Positions 26,166-35,093 of a DNA stretch of 64,000 nt are shown here, piece by piece. The position numbers and the translations under genes are program-made. This DNA is from Planctomycetota bacterium (lineage in GTDB: Bacteria; Planctomycetota; UBA1135; UBA2386). The DNA is taken from the NCBI GenBank assembly GCA_028281765.1, contig JANQJF010000044.1, positions 1 through 64,000 of the forward strand, in the 5' to 3' direction. Below the pieces are notes generated by a model that made no database searches, was not told where the DNA came from, and saw only the letters and a list, made by a program, of their open reading frames with translations. Within the stretch, counting starts at the first letter, position 1. Each line of letters begins with the position of its first letter.

Positions 26166-27649
26166 GCGTCGTCTCGGGGGAAGTGTGGCTGCAGGGCGGC
26201 GTAGAGTGTGCGGTAGTGGTCGAGTCGCGCGGCATAGAGATCTCGGCGCACCGCGTCGGGTTCGACGATGGTGCGCACCGGCAGCGCGATACACACGTCG
26301 CGCGGCGACTCGCCGGTGACGGCCATACGCGCGAGGCGGGCCGCGCCGTTCGCCGGTCCGACGTCTCCACCTTCGCGGAGCACCATCGGCCGATCGAGAA
26401 CCGACGCGAGGATCGACGCCCACAGCTCGCTGCGCGCGCCACCGCCGATCAGGTCGTACGATTCGATCTTCGTGCCCGCATCGAGCAACGCGCGCTGTCC
26501 GTCGGCGAACGCGAACGCGACGCCTTCGAGCACGGCCTGCGCGAGCTCCACGCGATCCGTCGAGTGCGTCATGCCGAAGAACACGCCTTGCGCGTGCGGG
26601 TCGTTGTGTGGCGTGCGTTCGCCGGAGAGATACGGCAGAAACTGCACGGACGCGGACTTGGCGCCGCGTTGCGCAACCTCGGCGAGTAGCGAGGCTTCAT
26701 CGGCGGCGCCGACCAGCTTGGTCACCCACGACAGGCAGCTCGCCGCCGAGAGGATCACCGACATCTGATGCCACGTGTCGGGCAGGCAGTGGCAGAATGC
26801 GTGCACCGCGCCCGCAGGGTTCGGCCGGAACGCCTCGTCACACACGAAGGACACGCCCGACGTGCCGAGCGACAAGAACGCCTGCCCCGGCTGCACGACG
26901 CCGACGCCGACGGCACCCGCGGCATTGTCACCCGCACCGGCGGCCACCGGCACGTTGCCCATGCCCCACTCCGACGCGAACTCGTCGCGCAACTGTCCGG
27001 TCGACTGGTTGCCTTCGAACAGCGCGGGCATCGCATCCCGAGAAAGGTCGCACGCCGCGAGCATGTCGTCCGACCAGTCGCGCTCGGCGACGTCGAGCCA
27101 CAGCGTGCCCGCGCTGTCCGACATGTCAGACGCGTATTCGCCGGTCAGCTGCAGACGCAGCCAGTCCTTCGGAAGCAATACGCGCGCGAGCTTTGCAAAG
27201 ACTTCGGGCTCGTGATCACGCACCCACAGCAGCTTCGGCGCGGTGAAGCCTGGCATCGCGAGGTTTCCGGTGATCTCGCGCGAGTTCGGCACGGCAGCCT
27301 CGAGAGCGGCGCATTCTCTCGCGCACCGGCCGTCGTTCCACAGGATCGCGTCGCGTAGGACCCGGCCGGCATCGTCGACGAGGCACGCGCCGTGCATCTG
27401 ACCGGACAAGCCGATCCCGCGAACCGCGGCGACTTGCTCCGGCGACCGAGATCGCAGCTCGTGCATCGCGGCGCGCAGCGCAGCGAGCCAATCGGCCGGC
27501 GCCTGCTCGGACCACAGCGGCTGGGGCCGAGACACCGCGAGCGGCGCGGCAGCCTGGTCTACGATGTGATCCTCGCCGTCGACGAGGACGACCTTGACGC
27601 CCGACGTTCCGAGATCGATTCCGAGCCAGGTCTCCGTGCGCGACGACAT
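26162..27649 (-). CDS. xylB: Xylulokinase
   Basis: The 495-residue FGGY-family kinase phosphorylates D-xylulose to D-xylulose 5-phosphate. Visible marks are the N-terminal phosphate loop [15 protein letters not shown], substrate loop [13 protein letters not shown] with ILWNDGR, the catalytic Asp in [16 protein letters not shown], and the C-terminal [17 protein letters not shown]. Length matches the family (about 480-500). It is the first gene of the tight run xylB-xylA-tandem sulfatase. No xylose regulator or transporter is adjacent, so uptake must be encoded elsewhere. Confidence 0.96.
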   Translation of the reverse strand: MSSRTETWLGIDLGTSGVKVVLVDGEDHIVDQAAAPLAVSRPQPLWSEQAPADWLAALRAAMHELRSRSPEQVAAVRGIGLSGQMHGACLVDDAGRVLRDAILWNDGRCARECAALEAAVPNSREITGNLAMPGFTAPKLLWVRDHEPEVFAKLARVLLPKDWLRLQLTGEYASDMSDSAGTLWLDVAERDWSDDMLAACDLSRDAMPALFEGNQSTGQLRDEFASEWGMGNVPVAAGAGDNAAGAVGVGVVQPGQAFLSLGTSGVSFVCDEAFRPNPAGAVHAFCHCLPDTWHQMSVILSAASCLSWVTKLVGAADEASLLAEVAQRGAKSASVQFLPYLSGERTPHNDPHAQGVFFGMTHSTDRVELAQAVLEGVAFAFADGQRALLDAGTKIESYDLIGGGARSELWASILASVLDRPMVLREGGDVGPANGAARLARMAVTGESPRDVCIALPVRTIVEPDAVRRDLYAARLDHYRTLYAALQPHFPRDDA

Positions 27650-27699
27650 GTCGCCACTACTTTAGCGCGCGCGACCGAAGCTACGCACGCGCGAATCAT

Positions 27700-28887
27700 C
27701 TAGGGGATCGGCACCGCGACGGCTTCGAAGTTGAAGTAGAACCACCAGCCCATGGTCACGCCGTCGGGTCCGAGATCGCGGTCGTCCTGCCCCGAGCAGT
27801 TGCCCGCCCCACCGGGCAGAAGAGAAGACAACGGTTGCCCGCCGACGAGCGGTAGCGTCGCCGGCAGCAGGATCGCGTCGGCGGTCGCCTCGGGGACGAA
27901 ACCCTTCATCAAGCCGTTCGTCAGCGCCGTCGCCGGACTACCGACGTACTCGGCGCCGAACTGCAGGTTCTCGAGCGTCAGTGGGATGCCAGCGAGATCG
28001 AACTCGATCGAACCCGACGTCGTCGAGAAGCACGGCGCGCTCGGGGACGCGACGGGCGGGTTGTAGCCACCGGTCGTGCCGGGCTCGACCGCGATGCACG
28101 CACCGGTGTTCGTGAACTCCGCTGCGAACGACGGCGTATCGGGCAATGTGCACACGGTCGTCGCGATCGGCGCGGTGCAGCTCGCCCCGACGAAGTCGAC
28201 GCGACCGCCGCTCCCGGACGGATCGTTCGGGCGCAGCACGATCGCGGTGCTCGAGTCGAGCAGCATGTCGCCATCGCTGTCGGTCGTCAGCGAGGTCTCG
28301 ATCGAGGGGTTCACCGCGGGGATGATCCCGAGCACCGGATTGTCGGTGATGTCCGAGCACGCGAACAGGATCGGCACCGTGATGTGCGGATCCCGCAAGT
28401 CGAGATCGGTCAACATGAATACGCCCGGCTGGCTCGGAACGCCGGCGACCATCGCGTCGGTCGTATCCACACCGAGCGGCCGCGGCGCCGCCGGATCGAG
28501 GATCGCCCACTGGAACAGGAAGTCCGCACCGAGCGGCACGCTACCGAGACCGACATCGGCAATCCCGTCGACCCCCACGACCGCCGGCACTTGCGTGAAC
28601 GGGTTGACGTAGAGGAAGCACCCGTCGACGCCGATGATCGTCAGGTCGATGTTGAGCTGGTCGCCCGGGCTGTCGCCGATCCACAGCACGGCCGCGGCGC
28701 CGGGGATCGAGTTCACGAGCAACACGTGCTCGTCGACGGACGGATTGCGCACCCACGACGAGACGGGATGCGTGATCGACGGGAAGTTGCCGAGGCTGTC
28801 GATGCAGGACGTGCCGGAGATCGACTGGGCAGCCGCGGTCGCAGCGAGGACGAGAGAGAGGGAAGCGGAGCGGAGAGCGGGGTTCAT
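27700..28887 (-). CDS. Secreted protein with the recurrent beta domain at its N terminus
   Basis: The 395-residue protein starts at ATG 28887 with a signal peptide (LRSASLSLVLAATAAAQS). Residues about 45-150 (HVLLVNSIPGAAAVLWIG, IDLTIIGVDGCFLYVNP, then a late FLFQWAI) align with the C-terminal domain of the PKD protein at 42947-45049 (IDLTLIGMDGCDLFPQP). Here the module is at the front rather than at the end. The remainder is Cys-containing and beta-rich, with no family recognised. It is on the same strand as xylB, 50 bp upstream, and could be in the same transcript; it is divergent from the arylsulfotransferase-like gene. Confidence 0.65.
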   Translation of the reverse strand: MNPALRSASLSLVLAATAAAQSISGTSCIDSLGNFPSITHPVSSWVRNPSVDEHVLLVNSIPGAAAVLWIGDSPGDQLNIDLTIIGVDGCFLYVNPFTQVPAVVGVDGIADVGLGSVPLGADFLFQWAILDPAAPRPLGVDTTDAMVAGVPSQPGVFMLTDLDLRDPHITVPILFACSDITDNPVLGIIPAVNPSIETSLTTDSDGDMLLDSSTAIVLRPNDPSGSGGRVDFVGASCTAPIATTVCTLPDTPSFAAEFTNTGACIAVEPGTTGGYNPPVASPSAPCFSTTSGSIEFDLAGIPLTLENLQFGAEYVGSPATALTNGLMKGFVPEATADAILLPATLPLVGGQPLSSLLPGGAGNCSGQDDRDLGPDGVTMGWWFYFNFEAVAVPIP

Positions 28888-29032
28888 GCAGGCTCCAGTT
28901 TGAGGTGACGCACCGGTCGGGCGGAAGCCCCGACCGGACGTCGCAGCCCGACTGCTTCGTGCGACTTCACGGGAAAACCTCCCGCTACGTCCTACCGCAA
29001 ACAACGAGTCGGAGGCGGCGTGCATCGCTATC

Positions 29033-30715
29033 ATGCGGGGCCGCAACAAGGAACCGCATCTGCTGCCTCCCCTGATGCACGCACGCCAGTCCGCCCGTCT
29101 CCTCTTCTTCGCCGCTCTCGCGAGCGCCACGCTCACCGCGCCGGTCGATGCACAATCGCCAGCGCCGGGCCTCCGCGTCTTTGGTCCGCTGACGACACCG
29201 ATGACGTGGCTCGTCGATCCGAACGGCGAAGTCGTGCACACGTGGATCAGTGACTATCCGGCCGGCACCGGGTGCTACCTGCTCGAAGACGGATCACTCC
29301 TGCGATCGGCTCGCACCGTCACACCGATCGGCGCGGGCGGGGAAGGCGGCACGGTGCAGCGTCTCGGTTTCGACTCGACCGTGCTGTGGCAGTACGACTA
29401 CCAAAGCGGCGGCGTACTCTCACACCACGACATCGAGCCGATGCCCAACGGCAACGTGCTGCTGATCGCGTGGGAAGAGAAGACGATGCAAGAAACGATC
29501 GACGCCGGTCGCATCCCGCTGCTGATCGATCCGAACGGGGCCTTCCTCCCCGACCACATCGTCGAGATCGAGCCGACCGGACCGACGACCGGCAACATCG
29601 TTTGGGAGTGGCACGTCTGGGATCACCTGATCCAGGACTACGACTCGACGAAGGCGAACTACGGCGTCGTCGCCGATCACCCCGAGCTGATCGACATCAA
29701 CTATCCGATCGAAGTCCCGAACCGGAACGACTGGAACCACATGAACGGCGTGCACTACGACCCCGTGCACGACTGGATCCTGCTGAGCCCGCGCCAGCAG
29801 CAGGAGATCTGGGTCATCGATCACAGCACGACGACGGCCGAAGCAGCCGGCCACACCGGCGGCAACCACGGCAAGGGCGGCGACATCCTCTACCGCTGGG
29901 GCAACCCGCTCGCGTATCGGCGCGGCACGCCCGACGACCAGCAGCTGTTCTTCGCGCACGCGCCGGTGTTCGTGCCGCCCGGCTATCCCGGCGAGGGCAA
30001 CATCCTCGTGTTCAGCAACCAACACCCGGGTGGCTCCGCGGTGCTCGAGCTCGTGCCGCCGATCGACGGCAACGGTGACTTCTTCATGGACCCGAGCGGC
30101 GTGTTCGGGCCGAGCGCGCCCGTGTGGGGACTGCAGGGCCCGGGGTTCCAGTCGAACTTCGTCTCGAACGCCGAGCGCCTACCGAACGGCAACACGCTCG
30201 TGTGCTCGGGCCAAGAAGGCAACGTGTTCGAAGTCGACCCGAGCGGCACGCCAGTGTTCTTCTTCGACAACCCGACGACCGCCAATTTCGTCTTCCACGC
30301 GCACTACTACGAGCACCACTTCTGGGCAAACCGTGACGAGCTGTCTGTCCAGAACGGCGGCATCGCGCGCCTCGACTTGATCGCCGGCACGCCGCACGCG
30401 GGCAAGGAGTACATCATCCTCGGCTCGCTCGCCGGCCGCAGTCCGGGCTTCCCGATCGGCGCGCTGTGGATGCCGCTGAATCCGGACGCGTATTTCTTCT
30501 CGACGATCGTGACGCCGGACGACCTGTTCTTGCGACTGGCTACCGGCGTGCTCGACGACCTCGGCAAAGCCAAGGCCTACTTCCACCTACCGGCTGGGAT
30601 CCTCCCGCCGCAGGCGATCGGATTGACGTTCGACCACGCGTTCGTGGCGATCGATCCGACGACGGGTTCGATCGATCTAGCGAGCAATGCGACTTCGATC
30701 ACGCTGACGCCCTAG
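29033..30715 (+). CDS. Arylsulfotransferase (ASST)-like secreted protein
   Basis: The 560-residue protein has a signal peptide best read from the internal ATG 29075 (RLLFFAALASATLTAPVDAQ); ATG 29033 is the longest start, with GGAGG 17 bp upstream. The body is a beta-propeller of the arylsulfotransferase/ASST family, seen in LSHHDIEPMPNGNVLLIAWE, WNHMNGVHYDPVHDWILLSP and SNAERLPNGNTLVCSGQEG. ASST enzymes move sulfate between phenolic donors and acceptors through an active-site His. Several conserved His are present, but I cannot pick the catalytic one with certainty. Many environmental homologues are uncharacterised. The end (GLTFDHAFVAID, then SNATSITLTP) resembles the recurrent C-terminal segment. 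Confidence 0.75.
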   Translation: MRGRNKEPHLLPPLMHARQSARLLFFAALASATLTAPVDAQSPAPGLRVFGPLTTPMTWLVDPNGEVVHTWISDYPAGTGCYLLEDGSLLRSARTVTPIGAGGEGGTVQRLGFDSTVLWQYDYQSGGVLSHHDIEPMPNGNVLLIAWEEKTMQETIDAGRIPLLIDPNGAFLPDHIVEIEPTGPTTGNIVWEWHVWDHLIQDYDSTKANYGVVADHPELIDINYPIEVPNRNDWNHMNGVHYDPVHDWILLSPRQQQEIWVIDHSTTTAEAAGHTGGNHGKGGDILYRWGNPLAYRRGTPDDQQLFFAHAPVFVPPGYPGEGNILVFSNQHPGGSAVLELVPPIDGNGDFFMDPSGVFGPSAPVWGLQGPGFQSNFVSNAERLPNGNTLVCSGQEGNVFEVDPSGTPVFFFDNPTTANFVFHAHYYEHHFWANRDELSVQNGGIARLDLIAGTPHAGKEYIILGSLAGRSPGFPIGALWMPLNPDAYFFSTIVTPDDLFLRLATGVLDDLGKAKAYFHLPAGILPPQAIGLTFDHAFVAIDPTTGSIDLASNATSITLTP

Positions 30716-30716
30716 G

Positions 30717-30746
30717 TGTCGGAAGTTGCTATGTCGGAAGTTGCTA
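30717..30746. repeat. Tandem 15 bp direct repeat
   Basis: TGTCGGAAGTTGCTA occurs twice back to back, directly after the ASST-like stop codon. Shortly downstream GTTACG-CATT-CGTAAC (30770-30785) forms a small hairpin between the two convergent genes. The role is unknown; the hairpin could be a weak terminator. Confidence 0.6.
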
Positions 30747-30787
30747 CGTGACAGAACGTACTACTGGGCGTTACGCATTCGTAACAC

Positions 30788-31510
30788 TCACTCGCCACCA
30801 CCCACCGCATCCAGCGGCGGCTGCTCGTCGACGCGCGGCAATGCGGCGACCGCGGCTTCGTAGGTGCGCAGCCGGCGCCGGTACTCGTCGCTTCCGTGCT
30901 TCTCGACGGCGGCTTGCTGTAGCGGCACCGCGCGTTCGAGATGCCCGTTGAGGAAGTAGGCGAGCGCGAGCGTGTCGAGCACCCGGTGCGACATGTCTTC
31001 GGGATCACCCTCGATGCGCTGCGCGAGCTTCAGCGCGGTCGCGTCGAAGTGCCCACAAGTCTCGTCGTCGCTCATCAGGTGCCACGCGAGCCGGTTCAGG
31101 CGACTGTGGTCGTCGTCGTACTGCTCGACGAGCCGTTCGAACGCGACCGCTGCGTGGTCGTCGTGGCCGCGCTCGTGCAGCCACTCGTGCTGAGTCAAGA
31201 GATCGCGCGATGGCGTGCAGTTGCGCTCGTGGCGATCTTCGCGGAGCAACATGTCGAGTGCCTCGCGCAGTTCGCGCAGCGCCTCGTCCGCGCGCTCGCG
31301 CTCGCGCTGCAGAGCCTCGCGCAGCCGCGTGACTTCGGAGCGCAACTCGCCGGCGTCGTTCGACGCTTCGTTCGTGCTCTCCTTCGTGCGCTCCTTCGTG
31401 CTCTGTGACGTAGGCTGACTGCCCTGCGAACGCGAGTCCTGGGCCGACGACACGAGGACGACCGGGGTGGCGGCGAGGCAAGACACGACCAAGACGGACT
31501 TCAGGATCAT
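30788..31510 (-). CDS. Exported coiled-coil / TPR-like protein
   Basis: The 240-residue protein has a signal peptide (LKSVLVVSCLAATPVVLVSS), a Ser/Thr/Glu-rich linker and a heptad-like coiled coil at about 54-90 (ELRSEVTRLREALQRERERA). A C-terminal helical part looks like degenerate tetratricopeptide repeats (VLDTLALAYFLNGHLERAVP). No catalytic motif is present; a scaffold role in the periplasm is plausible. It lies about 110 bp downstream of the FGE gene on the same strand and could be co-transcribed with it. Confidence 0.65.
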   Translation of the reverse strand: MILKSVLVVSCLAATPVVLVSSAQDSRSQGSQPTSQSTKERTKESTNEASNDAGELRSEVTRLREALQRERERADEALRELREALDMLLREDRHERNCTPSRDLLTQHEWLHERGHDDHAAVAFERLVEQYDDDHSRLNRLAWHLMSDDETCGHFDATALKLAQRIEGDPEDMSHRVLDTLALAYFLNGHLERAVPLQQAAVEKHGSDEYRRRLRTYEAAVAALPRVDEQPPLDAVGGGE

Positions 31511-31623
31511 TGCGAGAGGTCTCCGCTGCGGTTGAAGAGTGGATGAACGCTCGCACCGACTTCAGGCGTGCCGATGCCGAGCCCCACCACGGTAGCGAAT
31601 CGGCGTCGCGCTTTCTGCCCCGC

Positions 31624-32565
31624 TCACTCCCCGCGCACGCAGCGGAAGCCGGTGTGCGAGAAGCTCGACTCGGGGGTCGCGTGCATGCGTGCACTCGGGC
31701 GGTACCCCGTGCAGTACACGTCGCTGCACAAGAACGAGCCGCCGCGCAAGGAGCGCTCGACGCGTCCACCCACGTTCTCCGGCACGCCGCGCGGATCGAC
31801 GCTGATCGCGCCCATTGCGAAGCGGTCCAGATACGTCATCCGACCGTAGCGGTCGGCACACCATTCCCACACGTTGCCCGCCATGTCGTGCACCCCGAAC
31901 GCATTCGCGTCGAGCGCGCCGACCGGCGACGTTGTTCGGTATCCGTCTGCAACGGTGTTCTCGCTCGGAAACTCCCCCTGCCAGATATTCGCACAGCACG
32001 CGTCCGGAGCGTCGCGCAGGGTCGGATCCGAACGATCTCGCCCGCCGCGCGCCGCGAACTCCCACTCCGCTTCCGTGGGCAACCGCAGCCCCTTCCACTC
32101 CGCGTAGCGGGTCGCGTCGATCCACGACACGTGGACGACCGGGTGATCTTCCTTGCCCACGATCGTCGAATCCGGGCCGTCGGGGTGCCGCCAGTCCGCG
32201 CCCTGGCACGGTTCCCACCAGGTCGACCAGTCGAAGTCCCGCACGTTCGCGCCCTCCGGCGGTCGAAACACGAGCGAGTTACCTTCCCGTTCGGCCGTCG
32301 TGACGTATCCCGTCGCCGCGACGAACTCGGCAAACTCCCGCACCGTGACCTCGTGCACGTCGATCCAGAACGGGGACACGCGCACGTCGTGCACGGGGCG
32401 CTCATCCGCCGCGGCGCCGTCTGCCGAGCTGCCCATCGCGAAGGAACCGCCCGCGATGCGGACCATGCGCGACGATGCGGCGGTGTCCTCACAGCCGGAA
32501 GAAACCGCGCACCACGACAGACAGACGATCGCCGATCCGAGTCGCCGCAACATTGCGTGCAGCAT
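31624..32565 (-). CDS. Formylglycine-generating enzyme, exported (probable lipoprotein)
   Basis: The 313-residue protein, read from ATG 32565 (ATG 32553 also possible), starts with a lipoprotein-type signal ending in SSGC. The FGE-sulfatase fold follows: IAGGSFAMGSS, HEVTVREFAEFV, LRLPTEAEWEFAARGG and VWEWCADRYG. The C-terminal block GGSFLCSDVYCTGYRPSAR, then TPESS and TGFRC, keeps both cysteines that bind copper and oxidise the sulfatase Cys in characterised FGE. Many relatives in planctomycetes lack these cysteines, so this one is likely active. It probably matures exported sulfatases such as those at 10680 and 22342. It is divergent from the VCBS protein with a 56 bp gap. Confidence 0.85.
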   Translation of the reverse strand: MLHAMLRRLGSAIVCLSWCAVSSGCEDTAASSRMVRIAGGSFAMGSSADGAAADERPVHDVRVSPFWIDVHEVTVREFAEFVAATGYVTTAEREGNSLVFRPPEGANVRDFDWSTWWEPCQGADWRHPDGPDSTIVGKEDHPVVHVSWIDATRYAEWKGLRLPTEAEWEFAARGGRDRSDPTLRDAPDACCANIWQGEFPSENTVADGYRTTSPVGALDANAFGVHDMAGNVWEWCADRYGRMTYLDRFAMGAISVDPRGVPENVGGRVERSLRGGSFLCSDVYCTGYRPSARMHATPESSFSHTGFRCVRGE

Positions 32566-32621
32566 AACTCCGGACGAGTCCGAGGGGTGCGCACCTGCGG
32601 AGAACACGGTTCAATGACGCG

Positions 32622-35093
32622 ATGAAGCTCGCGCCTCGCCTCGCGTTCCATGCCATCGTCTGCTCCACGCTCGCCGCCCAGCAGTTCGCGCCGCTGCCGG
32701 AGCAGCCGACGTCCACCGGTCTCCTGCCACCGATCCTCGCCGGCGACGTGAACGGCGATGGACTCGAAGACATCGTCACGCGGACACGAATCCTGATTCG
32801 ACAGGACGACGACGGCTATCGCTTCGTCGACGGCGCTCCGTTCGAAGTAGCCCCCCCCTACGATGCCGTGCTCGTCGACGTAGACGGCGACGGAGACCTG
32901 GACTGGGTCGGCGCATTCGAGGAGCGAAACCACCTCTACCTCAACGACGGCAGCGGCCAGTTCGACGACGCAACGACGACCAACATGCCGAACTTCAGCC
33001 GCCGGTCCTACGGGGTCGCCGCCGGGGACGTCGATGGAGACGGGGACGTGGACCTCTTCTTCGCGAATACTGACAACACTCTGTTCACGAACGGGGCGCA
33101 GAACGCGCTCTATCTGAACGACGGGACGGGAGCGTTCTCCGATGCGACGATTCAGCTGCCACAGAGGATCGACCCGACCCAAGACGTCGCGCTCGGCGAC
33201 ATCGACGGCGACGGCGACCTGGACGCCGTGTACGGACAGGCGGCGAGTCAGAGCGGCAGCGCGCTCAACCAGAATCAGATCGTGCTCAACGACGGATCCG
33301 GCACGTTCACCGATCCTGTGAATCCATTGCTGCCATCGAATCTCATGCGCACGAGCAACATCGAGTTTTGTGACTTCGACGGGGACGGAGACGCGGATCT
33401 GTACGTGCGAGACCAGCTGTTCTTCGCCAGCCTGCCCATCGACAGCCTCCTCTTCAACGACGGCACGGGACTGTTCTCCGACGTCACGGATTCGAATCTG
33501 ATCGGCGAGTCCGCGACCGGCCGCGTCACGGTCGGAGACATCGACGACGATGGTGACTTCGATGTCTTGGCGGGCAACGTGCGCCTCAACGACGGAACGG
33601 GCGTCCTCCAGTCGGTTCCCGACAGCTGGATCGGCACCGGAGCGTTGACGGACATCGACGCAGATGGCGATCTGGACATGGTCGCGTCGGACGGCGCCTA
33701 CGAGAACGTCGGTGGCGGCCAGCCAGAGGCGCGCGGACTCCCGGACCCGTTCGCCGGTCCGTTTCCGTTCGCAATGGAAGACGTGAACTCCGATTCGGTC
33801 AGCGACATCGTCTGGCGCCCGCTGACCCCGACCCCTCTGGCACCGTTCGCCCGCACGCGCGCCATCACCACGATGGACTTCGAGGGTGACGGTGACGACG
33901 ATTGCATCGACATCAAATCGAACGGCTCGGTCATCCGCTGGTTCGACCACGGCGCGGACGTCTTCTTCGGGATTCGGGACACGCAGCCCGACGAGATCTT
34001 CTTGGCCATCGACCAGGAAGCCGTCGGCGACATCGACGGGGATGGCGACCTCGATGTGTTCGTGTCGAGCGGGATCCGACCGTACGGGCAGGGCATCTCC
34101 GCACCCTGCGAGGGATCGTGGCAGCCGCGGGTCTTCCTCAACGACGGCGTCGGCAACTTCACCGAGCTGGCCGGAGCCGTGCCGAACTACACGCTGCCGG
34201 TGTATTCGGCCGCGCTCGCCGACGTCGACGGTGACGGCGACCTCGACGCGGCGCTCGGGATCGGCGGCGACGACTGCGCGGGCCAAGATCGCCTGCTGAT
34301 CAACGACGGCAGCGGTCAGTTCGTCGACGAAACCGCAGCGCGGCTGCCCGTGATCGTGGAAGGCGCGTCCGTTCTGTCGTTCGCGGATTCCGACGGTGAT
34401 GGCGACCAAGACCTGTTGGTCCAGACTCTCTCCCTCACCTGGTTCTTCGTCGCGCAGACTCCGACGTACCTGCTCGTGAACGACGGCTCCGGCCACTTCA
34501 CGACGACGGTCCCGCTTCCCGACAACGGCAACGCCAGGTTCGCCGACATCGACGGCGACGGCGATCCCGACGTCGCGGGTCTCTACGTCCTGCTGAACCA
34601 GGGCCAGAACCAGTTCGTCGACCAGACTCAGGTCCTGTTCGGTTCGCCGACGGTCGCGGCATCGAGCTTCACCGATATCGACCTCGACGGAGACCTCGAC
34701 GCCGTCGGTTTCGCGACGAACCTCGATCGCCAGGTCGAACTACCCGTGCTGGCACGCACCGGCCAGCCGTTCCGAATCCGTGTGCACTCACAGCCGCTCT
34801 TCACGCCCGTCGCCACGGCGGCGGTGCCGCTCCTGAGCTTCGGCACTGCCGTGACCCCGACGCCGTTCGGCGTGCTCGGCCTCGACACCGCGTCTTGGAC
34901 CGCGCTGCCGCCACTGGCGTTCGCGCCGGGCGACACGTTCACTGACGCGACGCCGGTCGTCCCTGACTCCGACGCGCTCGTCGGTGTCGAAGTCTGGGTG
35001 CAGGCGCTGATCGCGCGCTCGGGCACGACGGAATCCGAGATCCTGCTGACGAACACGTCGCGGCGCGTGCTGTATCAGCCTTGGATCCGCTAG
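32622..35093 (+). CDS. Secreted VCBS/FG-GAP repeat protein
   Basis: The 823-residue protein has a signal peptide (LAFHAIVCSTLAAQ) and more than ten FG-GAP/VCBS repeats, each with a calcium loop of the form DxDxDGDxD (DVDGDGDLDWVG, DIDGDGDLDAVYG, DLDGDLDAVGF). These build beta-propellers used for adhesion or polymer binding. The C-terminal ~100 residues (VGVEVWVQALIARSGTTESE, then TNTSRRVLYQ) fit the recurrent end segment. The stop codon shares CTAG with the convergent gene. No enzymatic domain is recognised. Confidence 0.85.
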   Translation: MKLAPRLAFHAIVCSTLAAQQFAPLPEQPTSTGLLPPILAGDVNGDGLEDIVTRTRILIRQDDDGYRFVDGAPFEVAPPYDAVLVDVDGDGDLDWVGAFEERNHLYLNDGSGQFDDATTTNMPNFSRRSYGVAAGDVDGDGDVDLFFANTDNTLFTNGAQNALYLNDGTGAFSDATIQLPQRIDPTQDVALGDIDGDGDLDAVYGQAASQSGSALNQNQIVLNDGSGTFTDPVNPLLPSNLMRTSNIEFCDFDGDGDADLYVRDQLFFASLPIDSLLFNDGTGLFSDVTDSNLIGESATGRVTVGDIDDDGDFDVLAGNVRLNDGTGVLQSVPDSWIGTGALTDIDADGDLDMVASDGAYENVGGGQPEARGLPDPFAGPFPFAMEDVNSDSVSDIVWRPLTPTPLAPFARTRAITTMDFEGDGDDDCIDIKSNGSVIRWFDHGADVFFGIRDTQPDEIFLAIDQEAVGDIDGDGDLDVFVSSGIRPYGQGISAPCEGSWQPRVFLNDGVGNFTELAGAVPNYTLPVYSAALADVDGDGDLDAALGIGGDDCAGQDRLLINDGSGQFVDETAARLPVIVEGASVLSFADSDGDGDQDLLVQTLSLTWFFVAQTPTYLLVNDGSGHFTTTVPLPDNGNARFADIDGDGDPDVAGLYVLLNQGQNQFVDQTQVLFGSPTVAASSFTDIDLDGDLDAVGFATNLDRQVELPVLARTGQPFRIRVHSQPLFTPVATAAVPLLSFGTAVTPTPFGVLGLDTASWTALPPLAFAPGDTFTDATPVVPDSDALVGVEVWVQALIARSGTTESEILLTNTSRRVLYQPWIR

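Noticed and set aside
30712..31008. Minus-strand frame sharing the CTAG at the end of the ASST-like gene, a possible fourth convergent overlap
   Set aside because: It lies inside the TPR-like gene in another frame and has no coding features, so the CTAG there is not a stop-stop overlap.
31836..34496. An 886-codon open frame on the minus strand
   Set aside because: Antisense to the VCBS protein gene and then out of frame with the FGE gene; its repeats mirror the calcium-loop codons of the sense gene.
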